Positions 37,241-49,300 of a DNA stretch of 64,000 nt are shown in pieces (the stretch's first letter is position 1; the number at the start of each line of letters is the position of its first letter). The DNA is from Mesocentrotus franciscanus (taxonomy: Eukaryota > Echinodermata > Echinoidea > Camarodonta > Strongylocentrotidae). The translations under genes and the position numbers were made by a program. The stretch covers positions 19,985,804 to 20,049,803 of the forward strand of contig CP137668.1 of assembly GCA_037976565.1 (NCBI GenBank). The letters run 5' to 3'. Below the pieces are notes generated by a model. That model saw only the letters and a list, made by a program, of their open reading frames with translations. It did not search any database and was not told the origin of the DNA.

Positions 37241-40200
37241 CTGTGTGTAATTTTAAACAAAGAACTGACATTACTAAATATTAATTACTATTATTTCACT
37301 ATGTTGAGTCTCTAGCACTATCTAACATCTCGGCGCTTGGACGGCAAAGGAAGCTAAAATGTTTGGAACTAGTGTGCCTAACAAAACAAAATATTTCTCT
37401 CAGATTTCATAGGAGGAGATGGTTAAATTATGGCATTGCCATAGATATATTTACAAATTGCAAAGAAAAGACTCCCTCCCGGAAAAAGTGAAAGGCAAGA
37501 GTCCTTTACTGGCTATAGCAATAACAATTACATAAAAATCTTCAAAAGTTTTTCATTTCAAGCAACTGAGGATAGATTTAGATACAACTTTGCAACTTTT
37601 AATGTGTCCTAATGAAATTATATGGTACTTTAATTATTTGATGATGGAATAAAACTGAAAGAAAACACACAAACATTGGAATCCACAATTCAGGTTTATT
37701 TGATGTCAATTAAAAGGTCATTAAGTTCTCCAAAGTGCAAAATCATTATGCATGATTTTGTTTTGTTTTGTTTGCTATAGGGTAGGTATCAGGGGCGATT
37801 AGGATTTCTAATCAATAAGTGAAATAGCAGTTGGCGCCTTTTCAGGAGGGAGTAGCTTCAGATTAGTTTGAGGAAAATTAAAGCAAGTCATTTACCTAAT
37901 TCACCTCAAATTTCAATTGGAATTAAAAAACAAAAAACAAACAAACAAACAAGATTCATATTCTGTGTATAGAAACCACAAGATCAAAGATCATTTTCAT
38001 GTCACTTTACTTGCACAGAATATGCAGATACTAAGATCCTATCCTATTCATCTAACCTATATAGCACTTCATACTTGAGCTTACCTTAATTTTATTCAGT
38101 TGTACATAATACTGACTAGGACCAATTTCTACCATCCAACTAAGCTGATCCTGATTAGAATTTTTTTTCTTCCCCTTTCAATTCACTTGTCAGAAAGACA
38201 TAACAATTTTAAACACATGACTTTAGTGCAACATTCAGTATATCATTTTCTCAGCTGCAGAAAAGGAGTACTTAAGTACTGTAGATATTACCAATCCATT
38301 CATTGCTTATCACTTCTCATTGTTTGATGACATTTTCAAATTGAATTATTATTACCCACCTGTTTTGTTTCCAATAGGGTTTGGTAGTGAGCTACCAACA
38401 TCATCATAGCTTGTCAATTTGGCTTCATATATTCTGTCTGGGTCTAAGGCTCTGAAGGTGTATGAATTGTCCCCAGATCTCATAGTTTCTGTGAACATAT
38501 TTGGAGAGGCAACCATTCCAAGACCAAGTGTATAGCCTTCAATGGATGTCCATGCACTTTCCTGCCACGTAAGGGTGCGCTTGTGGAACTAGTCTCTCCT
38601 TCTAAACACTCAGGCCTGTCAAGGTGTACTTGATCTGAAAAGATTGAACAGTGAATAAATAAAATCTGAATAGAAAAGGATTATACTAATTAAAAGTCCC
38701 CACATAAAGAATAGTAGGAATAATGCAAACATTTTATCAAAATATGAATTAATGCAAATCTAAACATACTTTGACTGCATTCATAGCCTGACCATATTGC
38801 TAAAAGTAGAATCTGCATTATTATTATTATCTGTTGACATCTCAATGCCTCCAAAGCAGAATCTGATTTTAATATTTATAAAATGGGATCAAGAATGTAG
38901 CCAATGAGAAGCGTCAAAATGGATCACGTGACTGTGCATTATTTTTTACTATATGCACGGTACCATCTACATGGGATGCATTTTGGTGATAACAACCGCA
39001 GATGAAGGTTGCGGGGAGACATCTTATGGCCTTGATTGTCGACCCATTTTATAAAACAACTAATACACAGGTTTTCGTTCATATTCACAATGGCACAAAA
39101 ATACACTCGGCTATGCCTCGTGAATTTTATTGCACCATGGTGAATACCCTCATGCGCTACATCGACCATAATGCACTCACACCTGTGTATTATTTGATTA
39201 CTGTTGACTTCATGATGTTGATTGATGACCAATGATGAGACATGTATACAGATTGATTATCTTGGGGATTTAATTGACAATCAACCTGCCACAGCCACAT
39301 TCATCTCCTGCATACAAAGGAAGGGAAAGGGAAAGAGAGCTAAAATGGAACAAAAAGAGGAATAAGAAAAGAAAAGGGTGAAAAGAAGGGAAGATCAGTT
39401 GCGATTAATCCCGCCAACAACGTGTTGATCGGGGCGAAATGCCCTTGCCTTCCACCCCTCCGCAGCAAACCTAAAAGAGAAAGAGAAGGAAGAGAAGGGA
39501 AAGGGAAAGAGGAGAGAAAGGAAAGAAAAAAGAAAAAGGTAGGGGTGATCAGTTGCGAATTTTCCCGCCAACAAGGTGTAGATCAGGGGCAATGGCTTAC
39601 AAATGGGGTTGGCAGTTGAAAAGTATTTTAAAGAGAAATAGAAAGAAAGAGAGAAAGAAAGAAAGAATAGTGACCTGCCAGTGTCACAAAATAATGAGGG
39701 AACAAAATATGCTCACCTAACCGTGATTAAATGCCTCAAACCCCTGAGCCTCTGGGGGCTCCGCCTCCTGGACCCCACGCCAATTAGTGTCCTGCCAGTG
39801 TCACAAATAAGGTATCAAAATAAGGTAACAAAATATGCTCATCTGACCGTAATTAAATGCCCATACCCCCTGAGCTTCTGGGGGCTCCACCCCTTGACCC
39901 CGCGGGGCTTTGCCCCTAGACCCCACGCCAATTTACGCTACGCTCTACCTACCTGATCGTAAATACTTTAGCCTCTCCCGCTCACTTTGAAAACGTTCAG
40001 CGGGGCCTGCATGTAAGAGTGGGGTGATGCAGATTTTTGTCTGCGCCCCCAAAAAAAAGTTTTTGCTCATTACGCCACTGCTGGTCACCATTACGTAGGC
40101 CTACCAATATTTGGCTCGCTTAATTTCAAATTTGGCCCCCCCCCCTACGAAATCCTGGATCCGCGCCTGAGTAAGATAACAATATGGCAGAGGTAGATGG

Positions 40201-43124
40201 ACTGAAGAAAAGAAAGGTTTGACACTTAGTGCTAGGAGACATTGATGTGAATGAAGCATACATTGGAAATTGTACATTCGGGTCATTTATTCAACCATTC
40301 CTCAATAATTTGAAAATATTTTATGTCTTGATGTCTGACATATATAACTGATAAATAATGACAGTCAAAGAAAATGCTCAAAGCTAAATAAAGATGTAAA
40401 TTTGATGCTTTACCTGTTTTCATGAATTCAGAGAAGGGTTTCATGAAGGATGTTAAGCTCTTCTCCCAAAAAGCATGAGATTTTCCCTTTGTCACTGTAG
40501 CATATTATGTGCTTACTCTCTTCCTTTTCACTTGTCTGAGAAATAAAGCACACAAATATGATAATTGTGGCTGGCTCACAGCTCCTTTACCTATATTCTA
40601 TAAAACAATGTTGTGGGAAATTGAGGAAAGACAAACAGTGGGAATTAATCAGGTAAAATATCAAACATACAATCATGCAGAATCCAGTGTTTGGTTCTAA
40701 AACACTAAAGACAATTGGTTCTTCACTCTGTCAGACCAACAGATCTACATGTATATCCATCACCCTTTAAACTTGAATTTTTGCATGATACAAGAATAGC
40801 ATTATTTTCCACCATCAAAAATGAAATGATCTTTCTCTTTTCTGATTAAAACTTAATACAGTCATGTTAAATTAATTATTTGGGGTAATGGTTTGCCATT
40901 AGTGGAGTAAGGAAAATGAGAAGGTACATTTTGACATTATTGTACACCTCTTCTACATAAGGGTGAAGGCACTTCACATCAGCTTATTGTCCTTACTCTA
41001 CTATTCGTCAACTCATCAAAGAAATTAATTTAAAAGAGTCGTGGTGGCCGGCCTTAACAGATTTAATTCCCACTAATATGAACTGAAATTCAGTATGTTA
41101 TGTACAACATTTTGATAGATATTTATATACAATATGGGGTGGCATAAGTTAAGGGACTAAGTCCAGACTAAACAAGAATTTTAGTTCACACTTCTATGGA
41201 ATGCTAGGTTTTATCTTCCTCCTTCAATATTCATGACAAAGATAATCTAGCAAGGACTTTATTGAAATTCAGTTCATAATCATATTATCTTTTTCTTCCC
41301 ATTTCATTGCAGGATTAAAATAATCTGTACAGGGTAAATGAGTTGGCAACAGGCACTCCATAAAAGTGTGGACTAAGTTAAGCCAGGCTTAACTTAGTAC
41401 GCTATCGAATACCACCCATGGAGTTTTATTATAATTTTCCTGTTCTAGGGCATGAAATTGAATAATGCATGTATGTTTATTTTCGTTTCTTGCATACATG
41501 TATATTTGCAATAAGTGGTTAAAGATCTTAACACTTCCGTATATTTTTTTATTCTCATTATTACAAGAACATGAACTCACCTTTTGTTAAAGCTTGTTTC
41601 TTAGAGCAGTGAGGCTTGATTTGTGTGAAGTCTTCTTTTGAGATCTTCCTCGGTTGCAAGATGTTCCAAGCTTTTCGACAGGCATCTTTACTGAGTGTAT
41701 AAACAGAAATAGCAAAATTGAATTTAAAAAAAAAAAAAAAAAAAAAATAATTTTTCAATGAACAAAAATGCAAAATCAACTACAAAAAGAGTAAATTTTA
41801 TTTTTGACATGCTAACAATTACAATATAATTACCACTTATTTGATTTAGGATTAAAAATCCAGTAGAGGAATTTGTTTAAATTCCAATTTGATTGATTTT
41901 TTAATGAAACTTCCACATGCGTTGTTTATCCTGCATTCCACAAGAAGAGTCTGAAGCTCAATGAGAGTCTACAATGTCAACATCTATGTTGAAAAACAGG
42001 AACATTCGTAGCATAGTTATAGCTCCTTGGTTATAGGGTCAAAGTTGCCCCTACCTATTTTCAAAATACATGTACTCTCAGTCGATGGATAAATACATTC
42101 CGGTTAAAGTGATGTAGCATATGTAGCATAAACTCCAGACATTTTTGAGGCACGGATATTTTTCTGGGTGGCAACAGCATGAATACCGGTATGAGGGGGA
42201 TGATAGCTAGCAACAGATGGGGTTAGCTCATGCAGTGCATAAGAGGCGCTAAGTATCTGTCTGCTTGGAGGAGTTTTTGAAACCTATTTGTCTTTTGATC
42301 GACGCTCTCCTCCAAAATGTAGTCTCAGCAGAACATATCCTCAAATAAAATAGACTGAATTTTGGTCTACTTGTTGCTATACTAACATGGGAGTTGAATA
42401 GTGAATACACAATTGACCTGAATTGTAAGCCTTTTCAGAAACTGCCTCTTGTGCAGTGACCAATAGTTGGCTGCATGCACATGCATGCATTTCTTTCTCT
42501 AAAGCGGAAATATCAGTTGTATTGTAACAAACAATTAAGTCCCCCAAAAAAAAAAGCATAACATTCATGACACAACATCATCTGCATGAGCAGCATCAAG
42601 CCAATTTGATTGTCTAGCTATGTGGGATTCTCCAGCATATCTGCTGGTCTGACGTAGACCAAAGTCAACAATTATCTTTTGATTGATAGTTAATAACTGG
42701 CTATTATTTGCAATTGCACAATATATACAAAAACAACAAATCATGATGAAATAGTTCTAACAATAACAATAATAATTCCTATAGTCATAATAATGTTAAT
42801 AACAATGATAATTTTGAAACTGATAATAATTAACAATGCATGTTAATAACAATTAATAGTATAGTAACAAACTAACAATATATGACATTAATAATATATA
42901 TTAATAATAGTATAGATATTAATATAATGCTGACAATACTCATAATATTAAAAGTAATTTTCATATCAATAACAATAATAATACTCGACAGTAGACTGAT
43001 CTGATGCTGATGATCATGATGTGATGATCTAAAAGTAAAACTAAATCTATCTGTCATAATCCTTTTTTTACCTTGCTTCATCCGGCATCCTCAGCTCGAT
43101 CGGCTCAGTTAATTCAACGGCCAT
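36907..43124 (-). CDS. Uncharacterised gene with one fibronectin type III domain, five exons, two single-base frame breaks
   Basis: Exons at 43072-43124 (start ATG, MAVELTEPIELRMPDEA), 41581-41690, 40414-40494, 38360-38634 and 36907-37240 join through GT-AG introns with matching phases (2, then 1, 1, 1). The N-terminal ~80 residues are charged and helical with no signal peptide visible. The next ~90 form an FN3 domain: LTWQESAWTSIEGYTLGLG, a YTFRALDPDRIYEAKL block, then VGSSLPNP. A Gln/Ser/Thr/Pro-rich tail follows. The FN3 resembles those of DCC/neogenin-like proteins only in the generic way FN3 domains do; I do not recognise the protein. One base seems missing near 38571-38577 and one extra near 37137-37143, both in short homopolymers. 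The 3' end is open: either a donor at 36907 or a read-through stop at 36890. Confidence 0.65.
38360..38634 (-). CDS. FN3 gene, exon 4: fibronectin type III domain (frame break)
   Basis: Enters in phase 1 as DQVHLDRPECLEGETSSTSA, then must shift one base near 38571-38577 to continue as LTWQESAWTSIEGYTLG and the rest of the FN3 fold to NPIGNKT. The observed length (275) is one base short of the value required by the flanking phases, supporting a single-base deletion in the sequence rather than a wrong exon model. The strand-C Trp (LTW) and the YTFRALDPDRIYEAKL block are the FN3 landmarks. Confidence 0.7.
39380..39605. repeat. Diverged tandem duplication around gatcagttgcga
   Basis: gatcagttgcgattaatccc...caacaacgtgttgatcgggg and gatcagttgcgaattttccc...caacaaggtgtagatcaggg are separated by a GA-rich tract. 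No coding sense. Confidence 0.7.
39690..40085. mobile_element. Same element in reverse orientation, with internal partial duplication
   Basis: Ends gctcattacgccactgctgg. The segment aaaatatgctcacctaacc...taattaaatgcc occurs twice (39705 and 39830), so part of it is duplicated in tandem. Confidence 0.75.
40414..40494 (-). CDS. FN3 gene, exon 3
   Basis: An 81-base, phase 1-1 exon reading TKGKSHAFWEKSLTSFMKPF then SEFMKT, between a CTACAG acceptor and an AACAG|GTAAAG donor. It is a candidate for symmetric skipping without frame loss. Confidence 0.6.
41581..41690 (-). CDS. FN3 gene, exon 2
   Basis: Encodes KDACRKAWNILQPRKISKED, then FTQIKPHCSKKQALTK. It has an ACTCAG acceptor and an AAAAG|GTGAGT donor. 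Phase 2 entry gives a Ser codon across the junction; exit is phase 1. Confidence 0.65.
41700..43060. other. Intron 1 of the FN3 gene
   Basis: Contains a 23-base poly(A)-type run (41727-41749) and diffuse aat-rich sequence (42760-42980). A short palindrome (ctaagttaagccaggctta) lies further along the gene at 41372-41400, in intron 2. Confidence 0.55.
43072..43124 (-). CDS. FN3 gene, first coding exon
   Basis: ATG with A at 43124, reading MAVELTEPIELRMPDEA and ending GCAAG|GTAAAA in phase 2. Sequence above it to about 43330 is the likely 5'UTR and promoter; it has relatively higher GC than the surroundings but no obvious TATA box. Confidence 0.6.
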
Positions 43125-43699
43125 GGCATGGCTAATTTCTACAGCAAAAACATGTGTACATTATATAGGTATATTTATACTCACTAAGTTATTTTGCGAT
43201 TTCGAACTCGGAACAGTTAACAGGGCAGTGGACGCGACGTTCAGCTCAGCTGACGCTAGTAGTAGTTGTACATCATGTAGTTGGTTTGCACGTCTTCTTG
43301 TAAAATAGCAGGCTTTTCTGGGAATGTCCGTCTGTCAAGTTAGTCTGAATATCCAGACCCTATTATTCACTCGCTTGTTTTCATTGATATATATATGCAT
43401 GTCAATTATTATAAATTTAGTCTGTGGAATTAGAACCTGCCATATAGAGTAGGCCTGTGGACCGTGCTTATGGAGAACACATTGAGGCGTAAAACGTGAC
43501 TTCAAATTAGGGGCTAGGCCTATGACAAGACATACATTAGGCTATATATCTAGCTCCATGATTGTAGGCGCGGCCTAAGTAGAAATAACATTATGACTAT
43601 GAGATCGCTAAAATCATCTAATGAATAATTAGATGTAGGCCTAATGTAAAAAAATGAGAATAATAATATGTATATCTGTTTCATGTCATTCCTATCATT

Positions 43700-44984
43700 C
43701 CTTTTATGTTGGTTAGGAATTATGATGATGATGTTTATGATGATAATTATTATTATCATTATTATCTTTATTATTATCATTATTATAAATATATTATTAT
43801 TATTATAATTATCATTACTATTATAATTACTACTACTAATGTTGATATTATTATTATCATCATTATTATTATCATTACTATTTGTGTTTTTTTTTAATTG
43901 ATTTTGTTGTTGTTGACATATATATAGCCACCAATTTCAATATCATTATCATCATCACCATTATGATTATGATTTCATTTTAATTTGTACTATAATAACA
44001 ACAATTACACTTATCATTATTTTGAAAAAATATTATTAGTGTATCATTGTTATTATTATTATAGTATTATTATCAACAAGATTATTATCAATTTCATCAT
44101 TAAAATTATTATTGTTATTACTGTAGTGGTGGTGGTCACGATCATCAAAATCAGGAGGTTCTATCTTATTATACATTAAAAAAAGTAGGGTAGTCACCCC
44201 ACTTTCTAAAACTATAGCCAATTTCTAACCCAGACCCGAAATTGACATGCCATTTAATACCGTTCCCATGCAAGGATTCTTCGCAGAATGCATTGGGCCT
44301 ACTAAATAGCAATCCTATCTTATCATGCTGTTGTTGCATTGTTTCAAGCAAACTACCTCCCCTAAAGATCCTTAAGCCCCACCACAGTGGCGGATCCAGG
44401 GGGCCAGGGGCGTACGGGCCCCCACCCCTGGCAAACAAAAGGGAAAAATAAATATGGTAACCACATTTATACCTTTTCTCTTTTTTGCTCATGGAGGGTA
44501 CCCCCTGTTGAGTAAAAAAAAAGAAATAGTGCTCATTCCCCCCCCCCCACTTATTCGCCGCTAGATATTTTGTCACGAATTGCCCCCTTTCCTCACTTGG
44601 GCCCCGACCTCGCCGCCGGCTGGATCAGTCACTGCCCCCGATCTATGGATCCGCCACAGCTACCTCACTATATATAGATAATAATAAGTTTCAAGCGGGC
44701 CTGTAATAAGGCTAGGCCAGTCGACGTCTGACTATTTTGGGGTGGGGCCGGTACTGGGCGAACATCCTAAAGTGGTAGCTAGCACGGCATCTCGGCAAAA
44801 GCCACGCCTACTGACCCCTGACCCCGATAAATACACGCACCAAAACACACACGTACGTACGTACGCACTGCTACGTGCAAATTATTGCAGCAAATAGTCC
44901 CTTAGAATGAAATAAATAGTCATTTTAAGGCGAATGATGGAATGACTGTATACATCATTATAGGTTCGAGACCAGGTTGGAAAA
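43700..44984. mobile_element. Same dispersed element, reverse orientation, carrying an extra ~260-bp insert
   Basis: Mirrors 2698-3520 but has additional sequence between about 44380 and 44640, bounded by cagtggcggatccaggg and ctatggatccgccacag, which look like terminal inverted repeats of a nested transposon. The ATT-rich tract 43720-44130 is longer than its counterpart. Confidence 0.75.
44384..44660. mobile_element. Nested element with cagtggcggatcc termini
   Basis: Starts cacagtggcggatccaggg; the opposite end is ggatccgccacag. The corresponding site in the copy at ~3005-3040 lacks this interior, so it is probably an insertion or that copy has a deletion. Confidence 0.55.
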
Positions 44985-45580
44985 GTGAGGACGCAAAATG
45001 ATCGATGTTTATTGCAATCAACTACTGATAACTATCGATTAATTTGGAATACTAGTTGACTAGAACATGCATTTGACTTCATACCAAATATTTTCTAAGT
45101 CGGTCTAATTCAGGTCAAAAGTAACGGTTTAGGGAAAACATTTTACCCTATAAAACAAACGGCATTTTTTCCCACTTGATATAGAATGTAAGTCTATTTA
45201 CGATGACTAAATGCCGCGGCATGCATCTTAATATTTTGTCAATTCAATTTAAATGAATAATTTTCATCCGAACGCCTAGTTTGTAGTCTATCTCTATGGT
45301 CTCAAATCCGTGATTGATTGATTCACGTCACACAACAAACAGTATGCGACCCGAAAACCCGGATGCAAACATGCTTGCTTTTCCCGCCGCACCGACACCG
45401 ACACCATATGCATGCCGCGTATACCGCGCGCCGCGGATAGCTGTATAACTGTGTGAGATCTTAAAGCCAACGTGCTGTCTTCGAACTTCGAACCAAGTAT
45501 CCGCCTTGGTTTTAAACTGTTTTATGCCCATATTTTGGAGACAGAATTGACTTTGAGATATCTGGAATTACTAGATCATT

Positions 45581-46333
45581 ATGGAGATCAATCTGATTCA
45601 AGAAGCTGAAGAGCGAGTCTCTAGTGATTTCGTAAACAGGCCATTGAGATCGGTCCGTCGTCGGTCGGATGTGTGGGCTTTTATGGAGTACCGCACTTCG
45701 AAAGCAAATAAGTCGAAGTACATAGAATGCAAACTGTGCGGTTTGCATCTAACCGCCTCATCCCGAAGCGGTACTTCGAATTTGAGGAATCATCTGTTAA
45801 ATCGACATGCAGATCTATACCATCCAAAAATTCTTCCTGATCGTCACCGTCTCAAACATGGTTACAGATTTGCAGCGGGTCCTTTCTCATCGAGGGATGA
45901 TAAAGTCAAAGATGAAGAAAGTGAAGAAAATCAAGACGGAGCCGAAGCGAAAAGTGAAGCCGATATTGGCGATAACTATAAGATGGAACTGGAGAGCGAC
46001 GACGAAAGAGGAATCAATGTTGACGCAAACGGCGGGGACCGCGACAGGCGCGACTCCATCACGAAAGCAAGGAACATTGCACTCGGTCAAGCTGCCAAGA
46101 AGAAAGCTGTTGCTAGACTTCAACTTCAAGGGATGCAGCAGACAAGGTTGAAAAGTGGAAGTATGCCGGGCATGTTCAGGAAGATCGTGTGTAGTAACTC
46201 CTGTGCCCAAGGCATCAGCAATTCAATATTTCGAATGCTGAATGAAGATTTATTGCCGGTGAACATGATCGAGGGACTTGGATTCCGGGCGCTTGTTGAT
46301 GCTTTACAAGCAGGGTACACTTTCCCAACAACA
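45581..46333 (+). CDS. hAT-derived gene exon 1: BED finger
   Basis: 251 codons from the ATG at 45581 to the ACA|GTAAGT donor. DVWAFMEYRTSK then ECKLCG and NLRNHLLNRH form the BED finger. An acidic/basic low-complexity stretch follows, then the hAT N-terminal motif. The reading stays open into the intron for only seven codons, so the donor is well placed. Confidence 0.8.
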
Positions 46334-49300
46334 GTAAGTTTTACAAGCTACAACTAGACTTACAACTTACAAGCAAAAACTTATTGTTTAAACAAAAATG
46401 CAACCTTTAAGTTTAACTTAAGTCCTTTATGTGTTACTTAAGTTAAAGCCATAAATAAACTAAAAAGAAACTAAATTGCAAACTTTTAAAGAAATTAATG
46501 ATTTAAACAAACTCTAACTCTAAGTTTAACAAAGTAACATACACATGTATGTCTTGTACTAGTAGTACTACTACTAGTACGTAGTAGTACTACTAGTACT
46601 AGATCTGGTAGCGCTAGTAGTAGTACTAGTAGTACTAGTAGACCGAAAGCTTCAGTCTCTGATATCGACGGTTCCGCTGAGATTACATCTGGCTCCTCTG
46701 ACCGCCTCTATTATCTATACAGATATAGACTGAGTGAGGTACGTCCTAAGCAGTAAGCTACCGGTATGTGTGGAAGGAATGGTTCGGTTTGGCTGGACCG
46801 AGATGAATGAGATATGCAACGAGTTTATTCACTCTTTACGTCTTCATATACCCACTTTAGCTGCAATATTACTCTGAATCTCATTAAAAATTAAAAATAA
46901 AACAGAAATATCTCCTTTGACTCCTTCGTCATTGGGTCAACTGTTTAAACTTTTACTTGATTTAAAAAGACGTTTTTTATCATGCACTGCTTTTTATGGT
47001 CTCCATTGTGTTAGTAGATGCCAGGAAAACATCACTTACGGGTGTTCAAAATAGCCAAAAAAATTGCCTCGCCGCTATGTGGCTCGTGGACAATGCTCTA
47101 CATCGTCATTGGGTCAAACTGTTTAAACTTTTACTTGATTTAAAAAGACGTTATCATGCACTGCTTTTTATGGTCTCCATTGTGTTAGTAGATGCCAGGA
47201 AAACATCACTTACGGGGGTTCAAAATAGCAAAAAGCTAGATCCGCTCTTGTATTCATCATGATTCATATTCATGGGATCTATTTGAATCACAAATATTGG
47301 CTCTTTGCCTACTTATACGTTAACTTAGTTTAGTAATTTTTTAGTATAATTTGTCAATCATTTACCCATCTTAACAAATCCTCATCAAAATTAGTAGATC
47401 TGCTGGTAGTGGTAGAGCTATACTAATTTGTAATTAACATATTGATTTCATTATTTTACTTCAAAGTGACCTTATAAAGACCATCTTGGTTTCTCTGCCT
47501 TCTAACTAAGTCTAATATTAATAAGAAACAAAACAAATCTCTATTTTTTAACACTCCCCACTTGAAGAAGAGTGTTGAATTAACATCCTAACATTAAAGA
47601 CTCCTAATAGCAGATTTCTTGGAGTTCACATCAATTCATAAAGTTCTTTTATTCTTGTTCATTATCACAGTTCGGTGTTGAGGAACGTCTACTTGCCCGA
47701 CTAGCAGAAGGCAGAACCAAGCTTGCCGAGCGGTTGTCAGGTGCTCTGAAAATTGGCCTCAGCTGTGATCTATGGACAGACTATCACAACAGAAACTTCA
47801 TTACAGTGACATCACATGTTATCAGCACAGACTGGAAAAATGAAAGCTGGGTCCTTGGAACCGTCAAGGTAAATCATTTGTTTTTTAAACTGCAGTTGGA
47901 CAGAAAAATAACTCAACTATAAAGTTACAAGCAGGATGGACTGGGGGATTAACATCTGGGTCAATATTTATTTACATATTTCAGTAAGAAAATTACTCAC
48001 GGGGAGAGATGGGTAGGGTGACTTTATCCCTTTCCTTTTTCATGTACATAGTGTTTGGATATGTGAATTGTTCACAATGCAAACACAGTCCATTAATTTG
48101 TTTGTTCATGTATGTCCCCAGTCTTCCCTTCTCTTTGTTGTCGAAGCTTAGCTTCTGAACTTGAAATTATGAGGTAATGACCTTTGACCTTGACCTAGTG
48201 GGCTGAAATTCTACTCACATGATGGGGAACTTGATAACCCTTCAGTCCAAGTTTCATTGAATAAGAACTTATACTTTCAAAATTATATTAAAAATTCAAA
48301 AATTTAACCTCAGGTTAAGTTTTTGATGATGATGCCACAACATAGTCTAAGTTTGTTGACCTTAAATAACCTTTGACCTTGACTTTGTGACCTGAAATTC
48401 TCCTCACATGATTGGGGATACTTGATAACCCTTTTGTCCAAGTTTCATTGAATAGGACCTTATACTTTCAAAATTATAGTAACAATTCAACCTTAGGTTA
48501 AAGGGCAATCCAACCCTTTAATAAGTTCATTTGAATGAAAGCATAAAAATCAGAGAAACAGAATGGCAAAAGTTTGAAAGAAATCGGACCAATATTAAGA
48601 AAGTTGCAATTACTATAGGTATGGGCTGAATTGATAATGTCTATATGATGTAGTGGCGTACAACTTTCCCATTTGCTCCAATACACAAAAGGACTGAAAT
48701 GTCAACCTTTCATAAACGTATGACTCGGGATGGTCTGTCCTTATTAGAGGACCTGTAATAATGTACTCTCCATGATATATTTTGAGTAGTGCCCCAAGGG
48801 TGAAGGCACTTGGAAAAAAAACACAGAAAAAAGTGATATTTTTGTATGCGACAAACGGGAGAGTAATCCGTCACTACGTCAGAATCCACTGACAAAATTG
48901 CTGATTTGAGATTTCGCACAGCTGTAGTGATCTCATATTTCAAACACTCATAACTTTTTTAATATTGGTCCGATTTATTTCAAACTTTCGCCATTCTGTT
49001 TCTCTGATTTTTCTGCTTTTATTCAAATGAACTTATTAGAAGGGTTGGATTGCCCTTAAAGTTTTTGATGTTGACGTCGCTGCCGCCACCGCCACCGGAA
49101 AAGCGGCGCCTATGTCTCGCACCAAGTTTGATATGGATACCAGTATATATAAGTTTAGTTTTCTTCAAGCAGGAATCATGGAATTCAAACAAGCTGCCTT
49201 ATACAGGAATTTTCTTCATATTTATTTATTTACATGTTTTTTTTTCCAGATAAAACTGAAATACATTAAATTTTTAACATTTCAGGTAAAGGCGAATGCT

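Noticed and set aside
39002..39235. Frame pair on both strands near 39.0-39.2 kb as a gene
   Set aside because: No domain or splice support; words such as cactcggctatgcctcgtg look like a dispersed repeat.
1..44984. A single giant palindrome joining 1-300/39.7-40.1 kb and 2.7-3.5/43.7-45.0 kb
   Set aside because: The order of blocks in the right arm is wrong for one inverted duplication; these are independent copies of two repeat families.
45887..46210. Minus-strand frame across hAT exon 1
   Set aside because: Antisense shadow of the BED/hAT coding sequence.
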